DNA of 64,000 nucleotides from Candidula unifasciata (Eukaryota > Mollusca > Gastropoda > Stylommatophora > Geomitridae), in the NCBI GenBank assembly GCA_905116865.2, contig CAJHNH020003135.1, positions 549,903 to 613,902 on the forward strand, read 5' to 3'. Under the pieces are notes generated by a model. That model was not told the origin of the DNA, did not search any database, and saw only the letters and a list, made by a program, of their open reading frames with translations. Shown here in pieces: positions 1-13,300 of this stretch. Both the position numbers and the translations under genes were made by a program. The first letter of the stretch is position 1. Each line of letters opens with the position of its first letter.

Positions 1-4
1 ATTT

Positions 5-185
5 CTTCTTTTTATTCATTTTCCAGCTGTGGACTTGGCAGACAGTGGTGGTTTGTCCATGCCTGGACTTTGGTGGTGTTGTTCCAACTTGATTGTTGCA
101 TGCACATGTATTTTAGAGATCTGGCTTACTGGATGCAGATTGTTGGTTTCTCGCCCATCAGGCAGATGAACTCTTCTTTTGCCTG
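5..185 (-). repeat. (GAA)n-tailed dispersed repeat, degenerate copy
   Basis: Shares with the other copies the order: tggactt, cagatctgg(c)tt, gcagattgttggtt, tcaggcagatg. It is a diverged member of the family best seen at 60680-60990. Confidence 0.5.
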
Positions 186-1218
186 CTGTCCCCCAGTGCA
201 GCATAGGCCATCAACCAACTCACGCCAAGTTGTTCTATCCTTTGCTATTGCGTGTAGCTCACCCCATGCCCTCCCCATATTTTTACTTCACTCTCAAGCT
301 CCCTTCTCCATGTGTTTTTGTTTTTACATTTATTTGTATGCCCCTGTGGGTTCCAGAGCAGAGACATTCTAGTTATATTGTTCTCAGGTTTTCTCAACTT
401 GTGTCCTATCCAATGAGATCATCTTTATTTTCACCTCTTGGTCCACTGGAACTTGTTCAGTTCTCTTACTTAAAGCTTTGACTTTGAAGAAAACGCTTAT
501 CCTACCTACTATAACCAAGCCTTCAGTAAGAAACCCGTTTCTTGGACGACCATGGAGAAGTGTCTTGATAAAACCTTAACCTACACATTATATGTAACTG
601 CATTCGTGGCTGTAAACCCTCTGGCTCAAAGTCCCTTCTGCCTGTATCACAAGAGTTGTAAATACAAGCACTAATGACAGTTGTTAATGAAACTCCCATC
701 ATCCCCAAAGTTGTGAAAATAAATGAGGAAGATGAAAGCAAAAGGGAGTCATATTTGGTAAAGCTTCGTACATAATGGCAATGATTGGTGATATATTTTT
801 CTTTGTTGTGTTCCTGGGACAAGGCGTGTGCTATAGTTGCTATTTATTTGCTGGCCGTGGCTGCAACTTGGCCGAGGACATGTGGAGAATAGTCAGGAAT
901 AGTTTTAATCTACTCATCCCCCAGCTACTCATTGAATGAAGTTGATTTTCAGCGATGACGCCGGGTCTCGCACTGTGTTCAATGAGGCATGCACCTTATG
1001 GTTTGCCAGATCAAATCGTGTGTTTTTTGCTGACTGAAGACACTTTGTATGGCTACGGCATTCACTTGAAGTATCCAACATATCTGACTCAGTTTTTAAC
1101 TGCAATCACTGGCATAGGCGGTTGAGCAATTATGGGCCAAGCTCGTTTGCTGTGATGCCGGAACCGTAACGACTAACTAACTAATTTGTTGACCAAGTGT
1201 TGGGATTGTCCTCTACAG
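186..1218 (+). other. Intron sequence, no gene recognised
   Basis: AT-rich intronic sequence. Short open frames show no family motif. No upstream PTBP exon (end of RRM1) was found here. Confidence 0.6.
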
Positions 1219-1344
1219 AATGTCAATGCACAAGCAGCATTACAGGCAGCAAACGTAGTCATGGCATCGGACGAACAACCAACAATCCTGAGAATTATCG
1301 TTGACCACGCCTACTTCCCAATCTCCCTGGACATCCTCTATCAG
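1219..1344 (+). CDS. PTBP1: PTBP exon a: linker and start of RRM2
   Basis: 126 nt, phase 0 to 0, after acceptor ctctacag and before donor CAG|GTGAAT. It encodes an Ala/Gln-rich stretch, then the first beta strand and helix of RRM2 ([20 protein letters not shown]). The exon end falls where vertebrate PTBP1 has its junction after the DVLHQ segment. The last 21 bases and the donor are the founder unit of the adjacent tandem array. Confidence 0.95.
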
Positions 1345-4300
1345 GTGAATATATTATTTGTTGTGTTGTTGGACAAGTATCCCTGGACATTCTCTATCAG
1401 ATGAATATATTATTTGTTGTGTTGGACAAGTGTCCCTGGACATTCTCTATCAGGTGAATATATTATTTGTTGTGTTGGACAAGTATCCCTGGACATTCTC
1501 TATCAGGTGAATATATTATTTGTTGTGTTGTTGGACAAGTATCCCTGGACATTCTCTATCAGATGAATATATTATTTGTTGTGTTGTTGGACAAGTATCC
1601 CTGGACATTCTCTATCAGGTGAATATATTATTTGTTGTGTTGTTGGACAAGTATCCCTGGACATTCTCTATCAGATGAATATATTATTTGTTGTGTTGTT
1701 GGACAAGTATCCCTGGACATTCTCTATCAGATGAATATATTATTTGTTGTGTTGGACAAGTATCCCTGGACATCCTCTATCAGATGAATATATTATTTGT
1801 TGTGTTTTTGGACAAGTATCCCTGGACATTCTCTATCAGGTGAATATATTATTTGTTGTGTTGGACAAGTATCCCTGGACATTCTCTATCAGGTGAATAT
1901 ATTATTTGTTGTGTTGTTGGACAAGTGTCCCTGGACATTCTCTATCAGGTAAATATATTATTTGTTGTGTTGGACAAGTATCCCTGGACATTCTCTATCA
2001 GATGAATATATTATTTGTTGTGTTGTTGGACAAGTATCCCTGGACATTCTCTATCAGATGAATATATTATTTGTTGTGTTGTTGGACAAGTATCCCTGGA
2101 CATTCTCTATCAGATGAATATATTATTTGTTGTGTTGGACAAGTATCCCTGGACATCCTCTATCAGATGAATATATTATTTGTTGTGTTTTTGGACAAGT
2201 ATCCCTGGACATTCTCTATCAGGTGAATATATTATTTGTTGTGTTGGACAAGTATTCCTGGACATTCTCTATCAGGTGAATATATTATTTGTTGTGTTGT
2301 TGGACAAGTGTCCCTGGACATTCTCTATCAGATGAATATATTATTTGTTGTGTTGGACAAGTATCCCTGGACATTCTCTATCAGGTGAATATATTATTTG
2401 TTGTGTTGTTGGACAAGTATCCCTGGACATTCTCTATCAGATGAATATATTATTTGTTGTGTTGGACAAGTATCTCTGGACATTCTCTATCAGATGAATA
2501 TATAATTTGTTGTGTTGTTGGACAAGTATCCCTGGACATTCTCTATCAGGTGAATATATTATTTGTTGTGTTGGACAAGTATCCCTGGACATCCTCTTTT
2601 AGGTGAATATATTATTTGTTGTGTTGGACAAGTATCCCTGGACATTCTCTATCAGATGAATATATTATTTGTTGTGTTGTTGGACAAGTATCCCTGGACA
2701 TTCTCTATCAGATGAATATATAATTTGTTGTGTTGGACAAGTATCCCTGGACATTCTCTATCAGGTGAATATATTATTTGTTGTGTTGGACAAGTATCCC
2801 TGGACATTCTCTATCAGATGAATATATTATTTGTTGTGTTGTTGGACAAGCATCTATGTAATAGAACATTTTCCTTTCCCGTGTGGTTTTACAGATCTAA
2901 CTTATTTGTTTGCTAAATGTTGGTTCCTTTCCTCTCAGGCAGATAAGCTCTGACATCAAAGGAAGCACTCCTAGTTAATCAGCTTTTAGGACATGTTTGT
3001 TAGAGAAGCTGTGGGATATATTCTTGCTTCCCTCAAACTGAGGCCTGGAACCCACAGGGAAAAGCTGGTTGAATGATCTGTGCTGATGTTTCAGAAATCA
3101 GATATGTGTCTTGTAAACAGGTCACTATAGATAAGTCAAACATCTACAAAGAATATGATGGAACCTGAAGTATCAGTTTTGCAGCTTCTTGCAGTGAAAG
3201 GGTTGTCAAATTCTGTCCAACAAATTCAGTGTAGATGGAAGAAATACTGCTGTTATATGCTAGCCGTGTTGGTTACGAATCCTCTACAGGACATTGCAGA
3301 ACCAACACCAACATTTTTTTGGCTGTTGTGGTTTTCTAGGCAAATTTTATGTTTAGTAGTTTGCCATTGCTTCTGAATAGTTAAATCCCTCTGTGCCACT
3401 GCCAAAACCAACGCAAATCAGCTTCTACTTGGATCGAATCTGGCACCCCAGCACGTTTGCAACACCTAAACCATAGATGCCGACATGCTAGCTAATTCAC
3501 ATGAGAAAAATAAGAAGTTAAAAGTGCATGTGATATTTAAATGTTACTAAGAAACTCAAAAAAAAATTATTCATGAATAACATTTATTTACAATCTCCAC
3601 AGTTGTTTACCAAATATGGAAAAGTGTTGAAAATCATTACTTTCACCAAGAATAGTAAGTGTATTAATTGCTTTTCTTGTGCCTGTTTTATTAGTTTGAA
3701 AAAATTGTTGATTAGCCATTAATTTGTTGAAACAGAAATAAAAGAATAACCAATTTTATTAAATAAATGGATTGTCATCTTGGACAGATTTAAAATATAA
3801 TGTAGATGTCTTGAACGAAATTAGGTAAAAAAATAACGATTTACTAGCATTAGAAAAACCTGAAAACCAAAACACCAGGAGGTAGGGGAAGACCGAGAAG
3901 AAGATAGATTAAAGGAGTCACTAGCACCTTGAGACTGCATAACATCACTACATATCAAGCAACCAAGCTCACCCTAGCTCAGCTGCTGATCATCTGATAA
4001 GCTGCGACGCCGGCACAAAAGCAGATATTGACAAAAGAAGGAAAATGGGGAAACTGGAGTATATCATGACAATAGGAAGGTGCAAAAGAAAGAGAACAAA
4101 TTAACAAATAAATAAACAATATTTTCAGTTGGTTCAGAACTGAGCACCTAGACCCATGTAATACTCTACCATTCCAAAAGAGACAGAAGTAGATCAAGAG
4201 AGAAGGTGTTGGCTGGACAGTTTGGCATCTTAGTATGGCAGAACATATGTACTAAAAACGATTGACTGTACATGAGACGCAAGGTTGTGGGTAGACGCTA

Positions 4301-7300
4301 TGACCAGAAAAGCATGGTATGGAATAAAAGATAAAGACAAAACCTCATGCTCCAAAAACATTATCTGTTAAGGGCCTAGGTAGTTCCATTTTACTTATCT
4401 GTCTTTATTGCTAGGAATTCTTTTTGCAATAGAAAAGGCGAGCTTTTTTTTTAGATGTAAAACTGATAGCCAGATAGGCACAAAACAGAAAAATCATGAT
4501 ATAAACTGAGCATACTGCTGTTTATACTTGAAAACAAGACAAGGAAATATTATTTTAATTTATCATATTACAATTTTCTGTAGTTACATAAACCAGGCCC
4601 TGGTTTCATTGGGTAATTAAAGTTCCAACATCCTAGAAACCAGGTCGTCCCACAGTTGCTCTGTTTCTGTGCCTAAGAAAACCACTCAGAAAGTTCGTCA
4701 CTGACCTTTATGAAGAGAACTGACACAAACTGCAGTCTCAGCGTATCCACTAGCATCATCATCATCATCATCAGGTGCCTTGCCGACTGGCGTCGGCGAT
4801 CATGCCTCTCCACAATTCGCTATCTCCTACATATGTATCAGTTCGTGTGCCGACACACCTCCATGCCATGCAACAAGACTGTCAAGAATCTTCGCTCAAT
4901 GTCTTCCTCTATTCCTCCTTCCACAGATCTTTCCAGTGGTCACAACATGTTTTATTTTCCCTCTTCTCATAACATGTCTGATGTCTGTAATAAGTTTTAT
5001 TTGGGCTCCCGCCTCTTTCAAAACTCTTGGTTGCTCAGTTTGGCTGTCCAAGGTATTCTAAGCATTCTTCTGTAAAACCACATATCTGAGGCCTCCAGAA
5101 ATTGTTTGGCCTGCCTACCGATTGTCCAGGATTCACAGCCATATGTTAAAACTGGATGTATGTAGCAAGCAAGAATTCTTTTTCTAACTCTCAATGACAA
5201 AGATATATTGCACAAGATATTCTTCATTTTATAAAATACAGTTTTTGCCTGTCCTATTCTGTTTCTTATCTCAGTTATGCATCTTCCATTTGATGTTATC
5301 CAAGTGCCCAGATACTTACATTTATGTACTTGTCCTAAAATAACACCATTGGCTTACACATGCATTAAAGTTCAGTCAATGGGAGCATCAATTACAACAA
5401 ATCAGTAGCTGCACACAAAATTAGATGCCTAAGGCACTACCAGTTCTCTGGCAACAGATAATTGTCATTTTCTGAATCTGTAGTTCATAAACACAAAAAA
5501 AAAAGCACTTGTTAAAATTGATTACATTGTCATTATGTTTTTTCAGACACATTCCAAGCATTAATCCAGATGGCAGACGCCATTTCTGCAGCATCCGCAA
5601 AAACGGTAAGATTTCTACAGAACAAGATTTTAAAAAATACTTTGTTGTTCATTTTGTCTACCACAGCTTCAAGAAAAAGGTTCGAGAGGAAGACAATTAC
5701 GATAGCTTTAAGATGTACAGCTGGTACTGGAGTTGCGAGTCAAAATGTCTGATACTTTGTATATTATAACATTGAAAAAATGCACAGTTAAGATTTCTTG
5801 CTACAGGAACTTCCTAATTAAAAAAGATTTTGACAAAAAGTGATAGAAAAGGTTTCAAAATAAGCAAGCATGAAACATTGTAAGCACACATACTCAAAAT
5901 CAAAATTTATTTTTTTGTTTTGGAAATTTTATTTTCAGGCTTTGGATGGCCAAAACATTTATAATGGCTGCAACACGCTAAAAATAGACTACTCAAAACT
6001 GAGCAACCTGAATGTCAAGTACAACAACGACAAAAGCCGAGATTTCACCCGTCCTGACCTGCCTTCTGGTGAGCTTAATCTCGATGCCCTGAGCCTTGGA
6101 GGTAATCACAAATTGTAATCTATAATCTTGGATCTAGTTAATGTTTTGGGAGGAGGGGAAAAAAGGGGGGGGGGGGGGGGGGTGAAGTAAGGGGAATAAT
6201 AAGCAAAACAAAGTTAAGTGGTCGCTTTCTAGAATCAGTTAAGAGTTCAGCATGTGGAAACTGATAACTCCATAAATAGTTTTAGCACTGGAAAACTGAA
6301 AAGTAAACTGACAGGACTTAGCATGGTTTTTATGTAGGACTTTTATTTTAAAAAAAATTAAAAAATAACACGGAAATGGTAGTGAAAGCAAGAAAGTATG
6401 TAAAAAATAAAAACACACACACGCATATATATATATATATTCTATTTCCCATAAAAAGCAGTCTCATCCACACACTGACAGACACATATACTTTTGCACA
6501 AGCAGACATACACACGTGACCTTCGTATCCCCTCACACATATCCCTTCACCCACTATGACATTCACTCACTTCCACCCACCCACAACCACATCCACTCAC
6601 CCACAACCACATCCACTCACCCACAACCACATCCACTCACACATCACCACATCCACCCACCCACAACCACATCCACTCACACATCACTGATTCAATTCTC
6701 CTAAAACTGTATTAGCAAAGTATTTGCATAGATGTATTACAGTTTCTCTCTAATTTTTTCTCCTCCTCTCTTTCACTCTCTCATATCCCTATGTGGATTC
6801 CGGTGCACACTTGTGGGAAAAACAAGAATAGACCCACTGCCTCTCCTGCAAGCATGTCATAATAGTCGACTGAGAGGGGGCTTCTTTCAAAGACGGAATG
6901 CATCTGACTGAAAGGCAAGATACCAACAGACTACCTGCAAATTAGCCAGATGTGTAAAACAGATGTGCACACAGTAGTCAGATTCTGGAACAAGATGAAA
7001 GTCCAGAGGTGGACAAACAACCAGAACTTTCCACTAGGGTTTACAGTTGGTGAATGTGCACAAGAAGAAGATTCTTATAACACCCACTCGCGTGCACAAG
7101 CTTACATAGACATGTGCATTAAAACAAACACATGCACATACATTGGCACACAAACACACACAAATGCACACACAGACATATTCACATAGATATGTTTTGC
7201 CAACTACCAGCTTCATTTGTTTAGCATTTAGTTGCAAGTTGCTTTAATTGTAAACTCATTAGTTTAACAACTTCTCACCCTCTCTTTACATTTAGTATTT

Positions 7301-10300
7301 TGCACGTCAATTTCTGTCGTAGCTTTTAACATTGACTGCCTGTCTCTCTTGTTCTTTATGCAAAAACCCCTAGACTGTAGTTTAAAAAACTGGCTTTAAA
7401 TAACAAAACAAATTTAGCAGTTGATAAAACCGTTTCTTGCCTGAAAATGTAACCTGTGCACCTGTCTAAGGTTCTCCGGGGTTAATGATGTCCTCTATGC
7501 CTGCGTATCAAGGCCTGACATCATCTCAGATGGCAGCACTTGGAAGTTTGTCAGCTCAGCACACAGGTAACCCATTACTCAACCTTGAACATGATCTGTT
7601 GCTATGTGTTGTCATTGCTTTCCTTCATATTTGATAAATATCTTTTGTAATATTATTAGTTGTCATTGAACTGTTCTATAGAGTCACATAATTCTGTTTT
7701 TCTATGCAGCCAAAATGTTATTGTTTCACAGTCACATAATTCTATTTTTCTATGCAGAAACACAGTTTTATTGCTTCACAGAATCACATAATTTTATTTT
7801 TCTATGCAACCACACAGTTTTATTGCTTTATAGTCACATAATTCTGTTTGTCCTTACACCGTTCTATTGTTATTTAGTATCACCAGCTTTCAGCCAGCAC
7901 CACATTCCATCACCTGTTTTTGTTTATATCACTAACACCAATGCAGCTTCAAACAGTGTTATCATTTTATCATCTGTTAACAGTTTATTTAGCATGCACC
8001 CAACTATAAACTTTTTCAATTACTGAGAAACCATTGAAACCAATGAAATAAGATGATAAATAAAACCATAACTTTTGATTTGCACTTATAAATTAGTCAA
8101 AAAAGTAGAGATATGATAAGTTAGTGGATGACAGGAACGGTGAATATTACCCACCTAGCTAAAACTACAGATTATTTAGCAACCACTGTGTGCCACAACC
8201 AATGATGACTGCATGGAAATGGTAAATGAAATGAGAAAACTATACACAACTGAAAGAAACAGGCAATCAATGTTGTTTGGTCATGTGAAGAGAAGAAAGG
8301 TATCAGAGAACATTGTGATGACAAGAAAAATAAATGGCAGAAGAGGCAGAGGCAGACCAAGAAAGAAATGATGATTGACGACCTGAAACTGGATTTCAGT
8401 GGAGTTGATTTAAAATACCAATGATCTGTGGAGAGATATGAGTGTCTAAGTTGCTGGGCAGGGCACATAATGAAGATGGGTGCTGCAATATATCTGTTCA
8501 ACAGGGTTTCCAGGATTTCTACGGTATACTTCTCATCCTTGAAATGTTATTCCCACAGGTTGCAACTCTGGAAAGGGAGAGCAGGAAGAAACAATGAGAT
8601 CTTTAGGCATACTTATTCTTTAACATTATCTGGAAATTTTCACTGGAGTTTGCCAGTACGGTGGGAAATAAACAGGTGGATAGATTGGTTACGGCCTTAT
8701 GGGAGCACAGGTACAGTTTGGAGCAGCAAATTGATCATCCCATTCGGATGTGAGTGATGCAGCAAGGAGTGATGAGGATCTGGTTGAGACTCACCACTCA
8801 GAGGAAAGGCAAGATGGACATATAATCAGACTGCTGCTGTCACCATTGGTGTTAGAACTCTGCATTGGCTGCTGAAGATGGGGACGGAGCACTTATGAGT
8901 GCTGTGATGTTGGTTCTAGAATCGAATCAAATCTTTAACTAGCAAACCTCGAAATTAGGATGCCTCATCTGACAATTATTGAAGTAAATTTACTTCTGTG
9001 AGTACAGATTAACATTTGTGAATTTTTTTTATGCTAACATATCACTGTCCTTGGCAATAGTTTCATACTTGTTTGTTGTACTGCATTCGATGCAAGCTTT
9101 TCCTAATGATTAACATTGCATAGCTGAGCCACCACTGCTTATTGCTTTTTGTTTTTATTATTTTAAAGGTAATCCACTAGCAAACACTGCTATAAAGGTA
9201 CTTCATATAAATGAGGTCACAGTTTTGAGTACAGGGGCAGGCAATCCCTTACCTCACCATTTTTTATTGCTAGGAACACATTTTGTCAGTTTGAGCAGGC
9301 AGTCAACTTCAGGGAGATACTGTTAGAAGAAAACCCTGTCAGTTCTAGTGATTGAACTAAAGACCATAGTGTTGCCGCGCAAGATTGCTTGTCTCTATTC
9401 CCCACAGGGGAACTAACTATAATGTTTTGGAAAAGAGAGGCAATAACCAATTTCTTGCAAAAAGGGGCCTTAGATTTATAAATTTTGCTTCATAATATGT
9501 AATAAATTAATGAAATAGCATTTTCTCATTACTTTAACTTCTGTCTATTACTGTTGCAGTACTCTACAATCTGTATGTTTCTTCCATTAGTTGGTCGTTA
9601 AGTAGTTGAGGTTCCAACTTCACTGCTGATGAATTTCCTCAAAACCGCTCCATTCCTTTGCCATAAAACAATGCCTTCCCATCCTTTATAGAATGAAATT
9701 TTTTGTTATTTGAAGCCCCACCCTAGCTCTTTCCAGGGGCCGCAATAAAGCCAGGCCATAAATATGGCCAATTGGCTGAACGCGGTTTCTGAGACCTCTC
9801 CACGGTGATCCTCATCCACATGGTGGCACTCTGTGTCATCGGGTGTTTATTGCTTGTGTGATGTCCTGGTGGGGTAGAAAAGTCAGTCAGTCAGTCAGTC
9901 ATTCCTTTGCCCCCCCAAAAAAATCACAGAAAAATTTCCTTCACTTACTTTTTCCTTCAAAAGATTAGTTTGTATGACTTCATCTTTTTCTCTTTAAAGA
10001 ACAGTTGTTTAAAAATAATTCTTGTGTAGTTTTGTAGTTTGAATTCAGGACATTAAAAAACAGCTAGAAAGGGAGTTCATCATGATCATCCTCTTGTGTG
10101 GTCGTATAGAGTTTACAGTCTACTCCTCCACTGTGTTCTGTCCTGTATATTTTTTCCAATATTATGGATAGAATTCAGTCCAGCATCTTTGGCCTCTCTC
10201 ATCCATGTTCATTTTATGGTTTCTCTTGGACTTCCTTGTTTCCTCAATTCGTTTTGTTTTTCATTTCCACACCTGTTTAGGATTCTCTGCTTGCTTCTCA

Positions 10301-13300
10301 TGTGTTAAGGTTTTTATCTTGTTCAGGTATCCACCATGGTTTGTTCCAAGTAAAGCCATAGCATTGCTGAGAGAAGCTATAAATTGTTATCTAATCTAAC
10401 CGTCTTTTGAGCTGAATAGTGAATAGGATTGAGGGAAAGGCTGGACACCCATCTCCTAAAACTGATTCAGTATATATAAATAATAGTATTAATATTTTTT
10501 CTCTGTATACCTTTGGACATCAATATGAATTTGTTGAATGAAAGCAGCAGACGGTTTGAGCTTGTCGACATCCACATCATGTGACGTTTTTACATCAGTG
10601 GTTGCTATGGGGTTGCCTTCACTTTGCATTATGGTAATTAACAGAAAGTTAATCATAAAAAAAATAGACAAGGGCCATAACAACTTCTATTTTCAGTGAA
10701 TGTACAAGAAACAGCAGAAGAGCCCACAATTATCTGGACCAATGGTTTAGGTGAACATTTTATATTTTTATAAGAGACATATGATGCTACAAAAACATTG
10801 TTGATTTTAATTATGTCCAGTGTCTCAAGTGCCAGTTGGTCAAGAAGATATTTATATATATCCTCAGTATGCCATAGTGGCATGGAGACTTGACCGTTGA
10901 CCTTTACTGGGAGCCCTGATGTAACCTGACAGTTGAACAGGGTTTTTGGGACCTCTCCCTGTTGATCCTTATCCACATGGTAGCACTTTGTGTCACCGGG
11001 TGTTGATCGTTTGGTGGATGTCCTGGTGGGGTTAAATCTCACTCACATTGTGTTTCCTGAAAAAGAGGCAATCTCCGTCTGCTCTGTACTTTATAGTTTC
11101 ATTTTGCTGCAAATATTAACTCTATTTGTTTGTGTTTTTGTGGGTGGATATACCATATTATTGCATACTATTCCATGTTATATTATAACTAACTGCTATA
11201 TATTAGAAAGTAGTTTCTTCCAGCTTGCTTTTTTTTAGGCTACAGATTTCATAGTTGTATTGCCTACATAATTTATGCACGACATCTAGATAACTAACAT
11301 CTGGGTCTGATGTTCTTTCTGAATTAAATGAACTTGCATGATATTGAATTAGTTTTTGTGGCTATGGCCTTGTATGCAATATAATTAATTTTGCTTATAT
11401 AACTTTATTGGTTACAGAATTAGTTTTATTAACCCTTGAAGTCTGTGAGGCTACTATTTGTAGGCCAATATTTCCAAGCGTTTGAAGCTGAGCAGCAACC
11501 AATGAATGAGCTTTTTTGCTCTGGCTACAGTTTAAATATCCTTTTTATTTCCAGTTAAACATTAAAAAAAAAAAAATAAAAAAAAAACTGTTTAATCAAC
11601 TATAAAAAAAAAAATTGGGAAAAAAAAATTAAGATACACACAAACCTTCAAAACAGTTACATGTTAATGGGATCCATAAGAGCAAAGCAATCTTAACAAT
11701 TTTTTTGTTTCATGCATGTCATAAAAGACAGATAAGAAGGGTTGGTATGAGACTGGCTACCACATCCTGTAGGAAACCTTAGCTGCAGAATCCAGCTAAT
11801 CAGGAAGAAGTCTTCAGGCATCAGCTGCGGATGATGCTAGAGGGAGTAACAGTAGTTCTTCAGTTAACATACTTGCCCGCTATCCCAGGGGGTCATATTT
11901 TCGTATTAAAGCAGGAAGAGCTTATCCCCTCCACCCCCCCCCCCCCCCCCTCCCAAATAGACCTGCGCTATTGTGTCAGCCAAACCTAAAATCAACTGGT
12001 CCTTAAATCAGTTTTATTAAACAGTTCTAAAATCAGTTTTATCAACCGCTCTAAAATTAGTTTTATCAACCGGTTCTAAAATCAGTTTAATCTTCATGCT
12101 GGTCCGACCTTTGTCCCTATTTACTGGTACCATCCCAGCCGCAATTCTTTTTGTGTGTGGCTTTAATGATTAGTTTCTTGAGGCTGCTGCACAAGACCAC
12201 AATACATGGCCAATGTCTATTCATAGAGCAGCTGTGGTGACTTGCAAGGCTTCAAGAAAACGGGCAGCTAAACAGTGCAGGCAGGCTAGAAAGAGCCAAA
12301 TAACAGGCCCTTTATCCACCTACAGACACTGTTCCCTGCCCACCTGGTCGTAGATCCTTCCTGGCCTGTATTGGTCTAATAAATCACCTCGAAACTCAAG
12401 GAACTCAACTAGAGTTTCATGACAGACAAAAGAAAGAGTGGTCCTCATCACTTCTGATGAACGAACAGGAGCAGCTTGGGATAAAGTATGGTAGTTTGCC
12501 CCTTGCTTCCAGCATGGTTTTAGACTGTGTCCATAGCCTTTCACAACCTTTTAGATTACTAGGGCAAGTGAGTGCCCTGCTGTATGTTACTCCTTCTAAC
12601 AGCAGAGTGCAACCCAGAGGTTTCCACTTATCCAGGCGGACACAGAGCCAGCAGATGTATAAAACTGTGGGGTTTGTATTATCTGACCCGAAATAGTGCA
12701 GGCATGAAAAAGTATCCTTTTGTTTTATTTCTATAGATCAGGGCTATTCTGCTGGTGGCCCCGTGGGATGAATCTGGCCCACCATGGCCTAACAAGTGTG
12801 CCATAGAATGTTGCCAAATTTATTGTGTTATTGATCTTTGCATGGGCATGGGCCTCTGGCCAGCAGCAATCCCTATTGTCAACACTTGGGCCCCCGCTTA
12901 AACCTAGCAGTGTAGCCCTGTTATAGATGATGCTAAATGCTAAAATATTGTTTCTTTTCTGCTTTTTACCAGACATTATTTTCTCTCCTCAGCACCCGGT
13001 TATGGAATACCAGGTATGAAAATCACTCACTAAACTGTTTCTGTTGCTACGGTACAGTAAATAGGTTGTTGTAAATCAGTGTAATGTACTGCTGCTCACA
13101 GTAATTCTAATAAGAAAATAGAGAATGAGTGTGTAAATATTTGTTGCTGCCAAGATGGATGTATGGTTCCTTACACACTATACAGTAAGGAAAATACATT
13201 ATCTTATGGAGCAGGTACTTCATAAAATATCACTCAGGCGTCCGTGCTCATGCATATGCACAGATCACAATCCCTGGTTGCCTAGAACAGTTCTCTTGAT

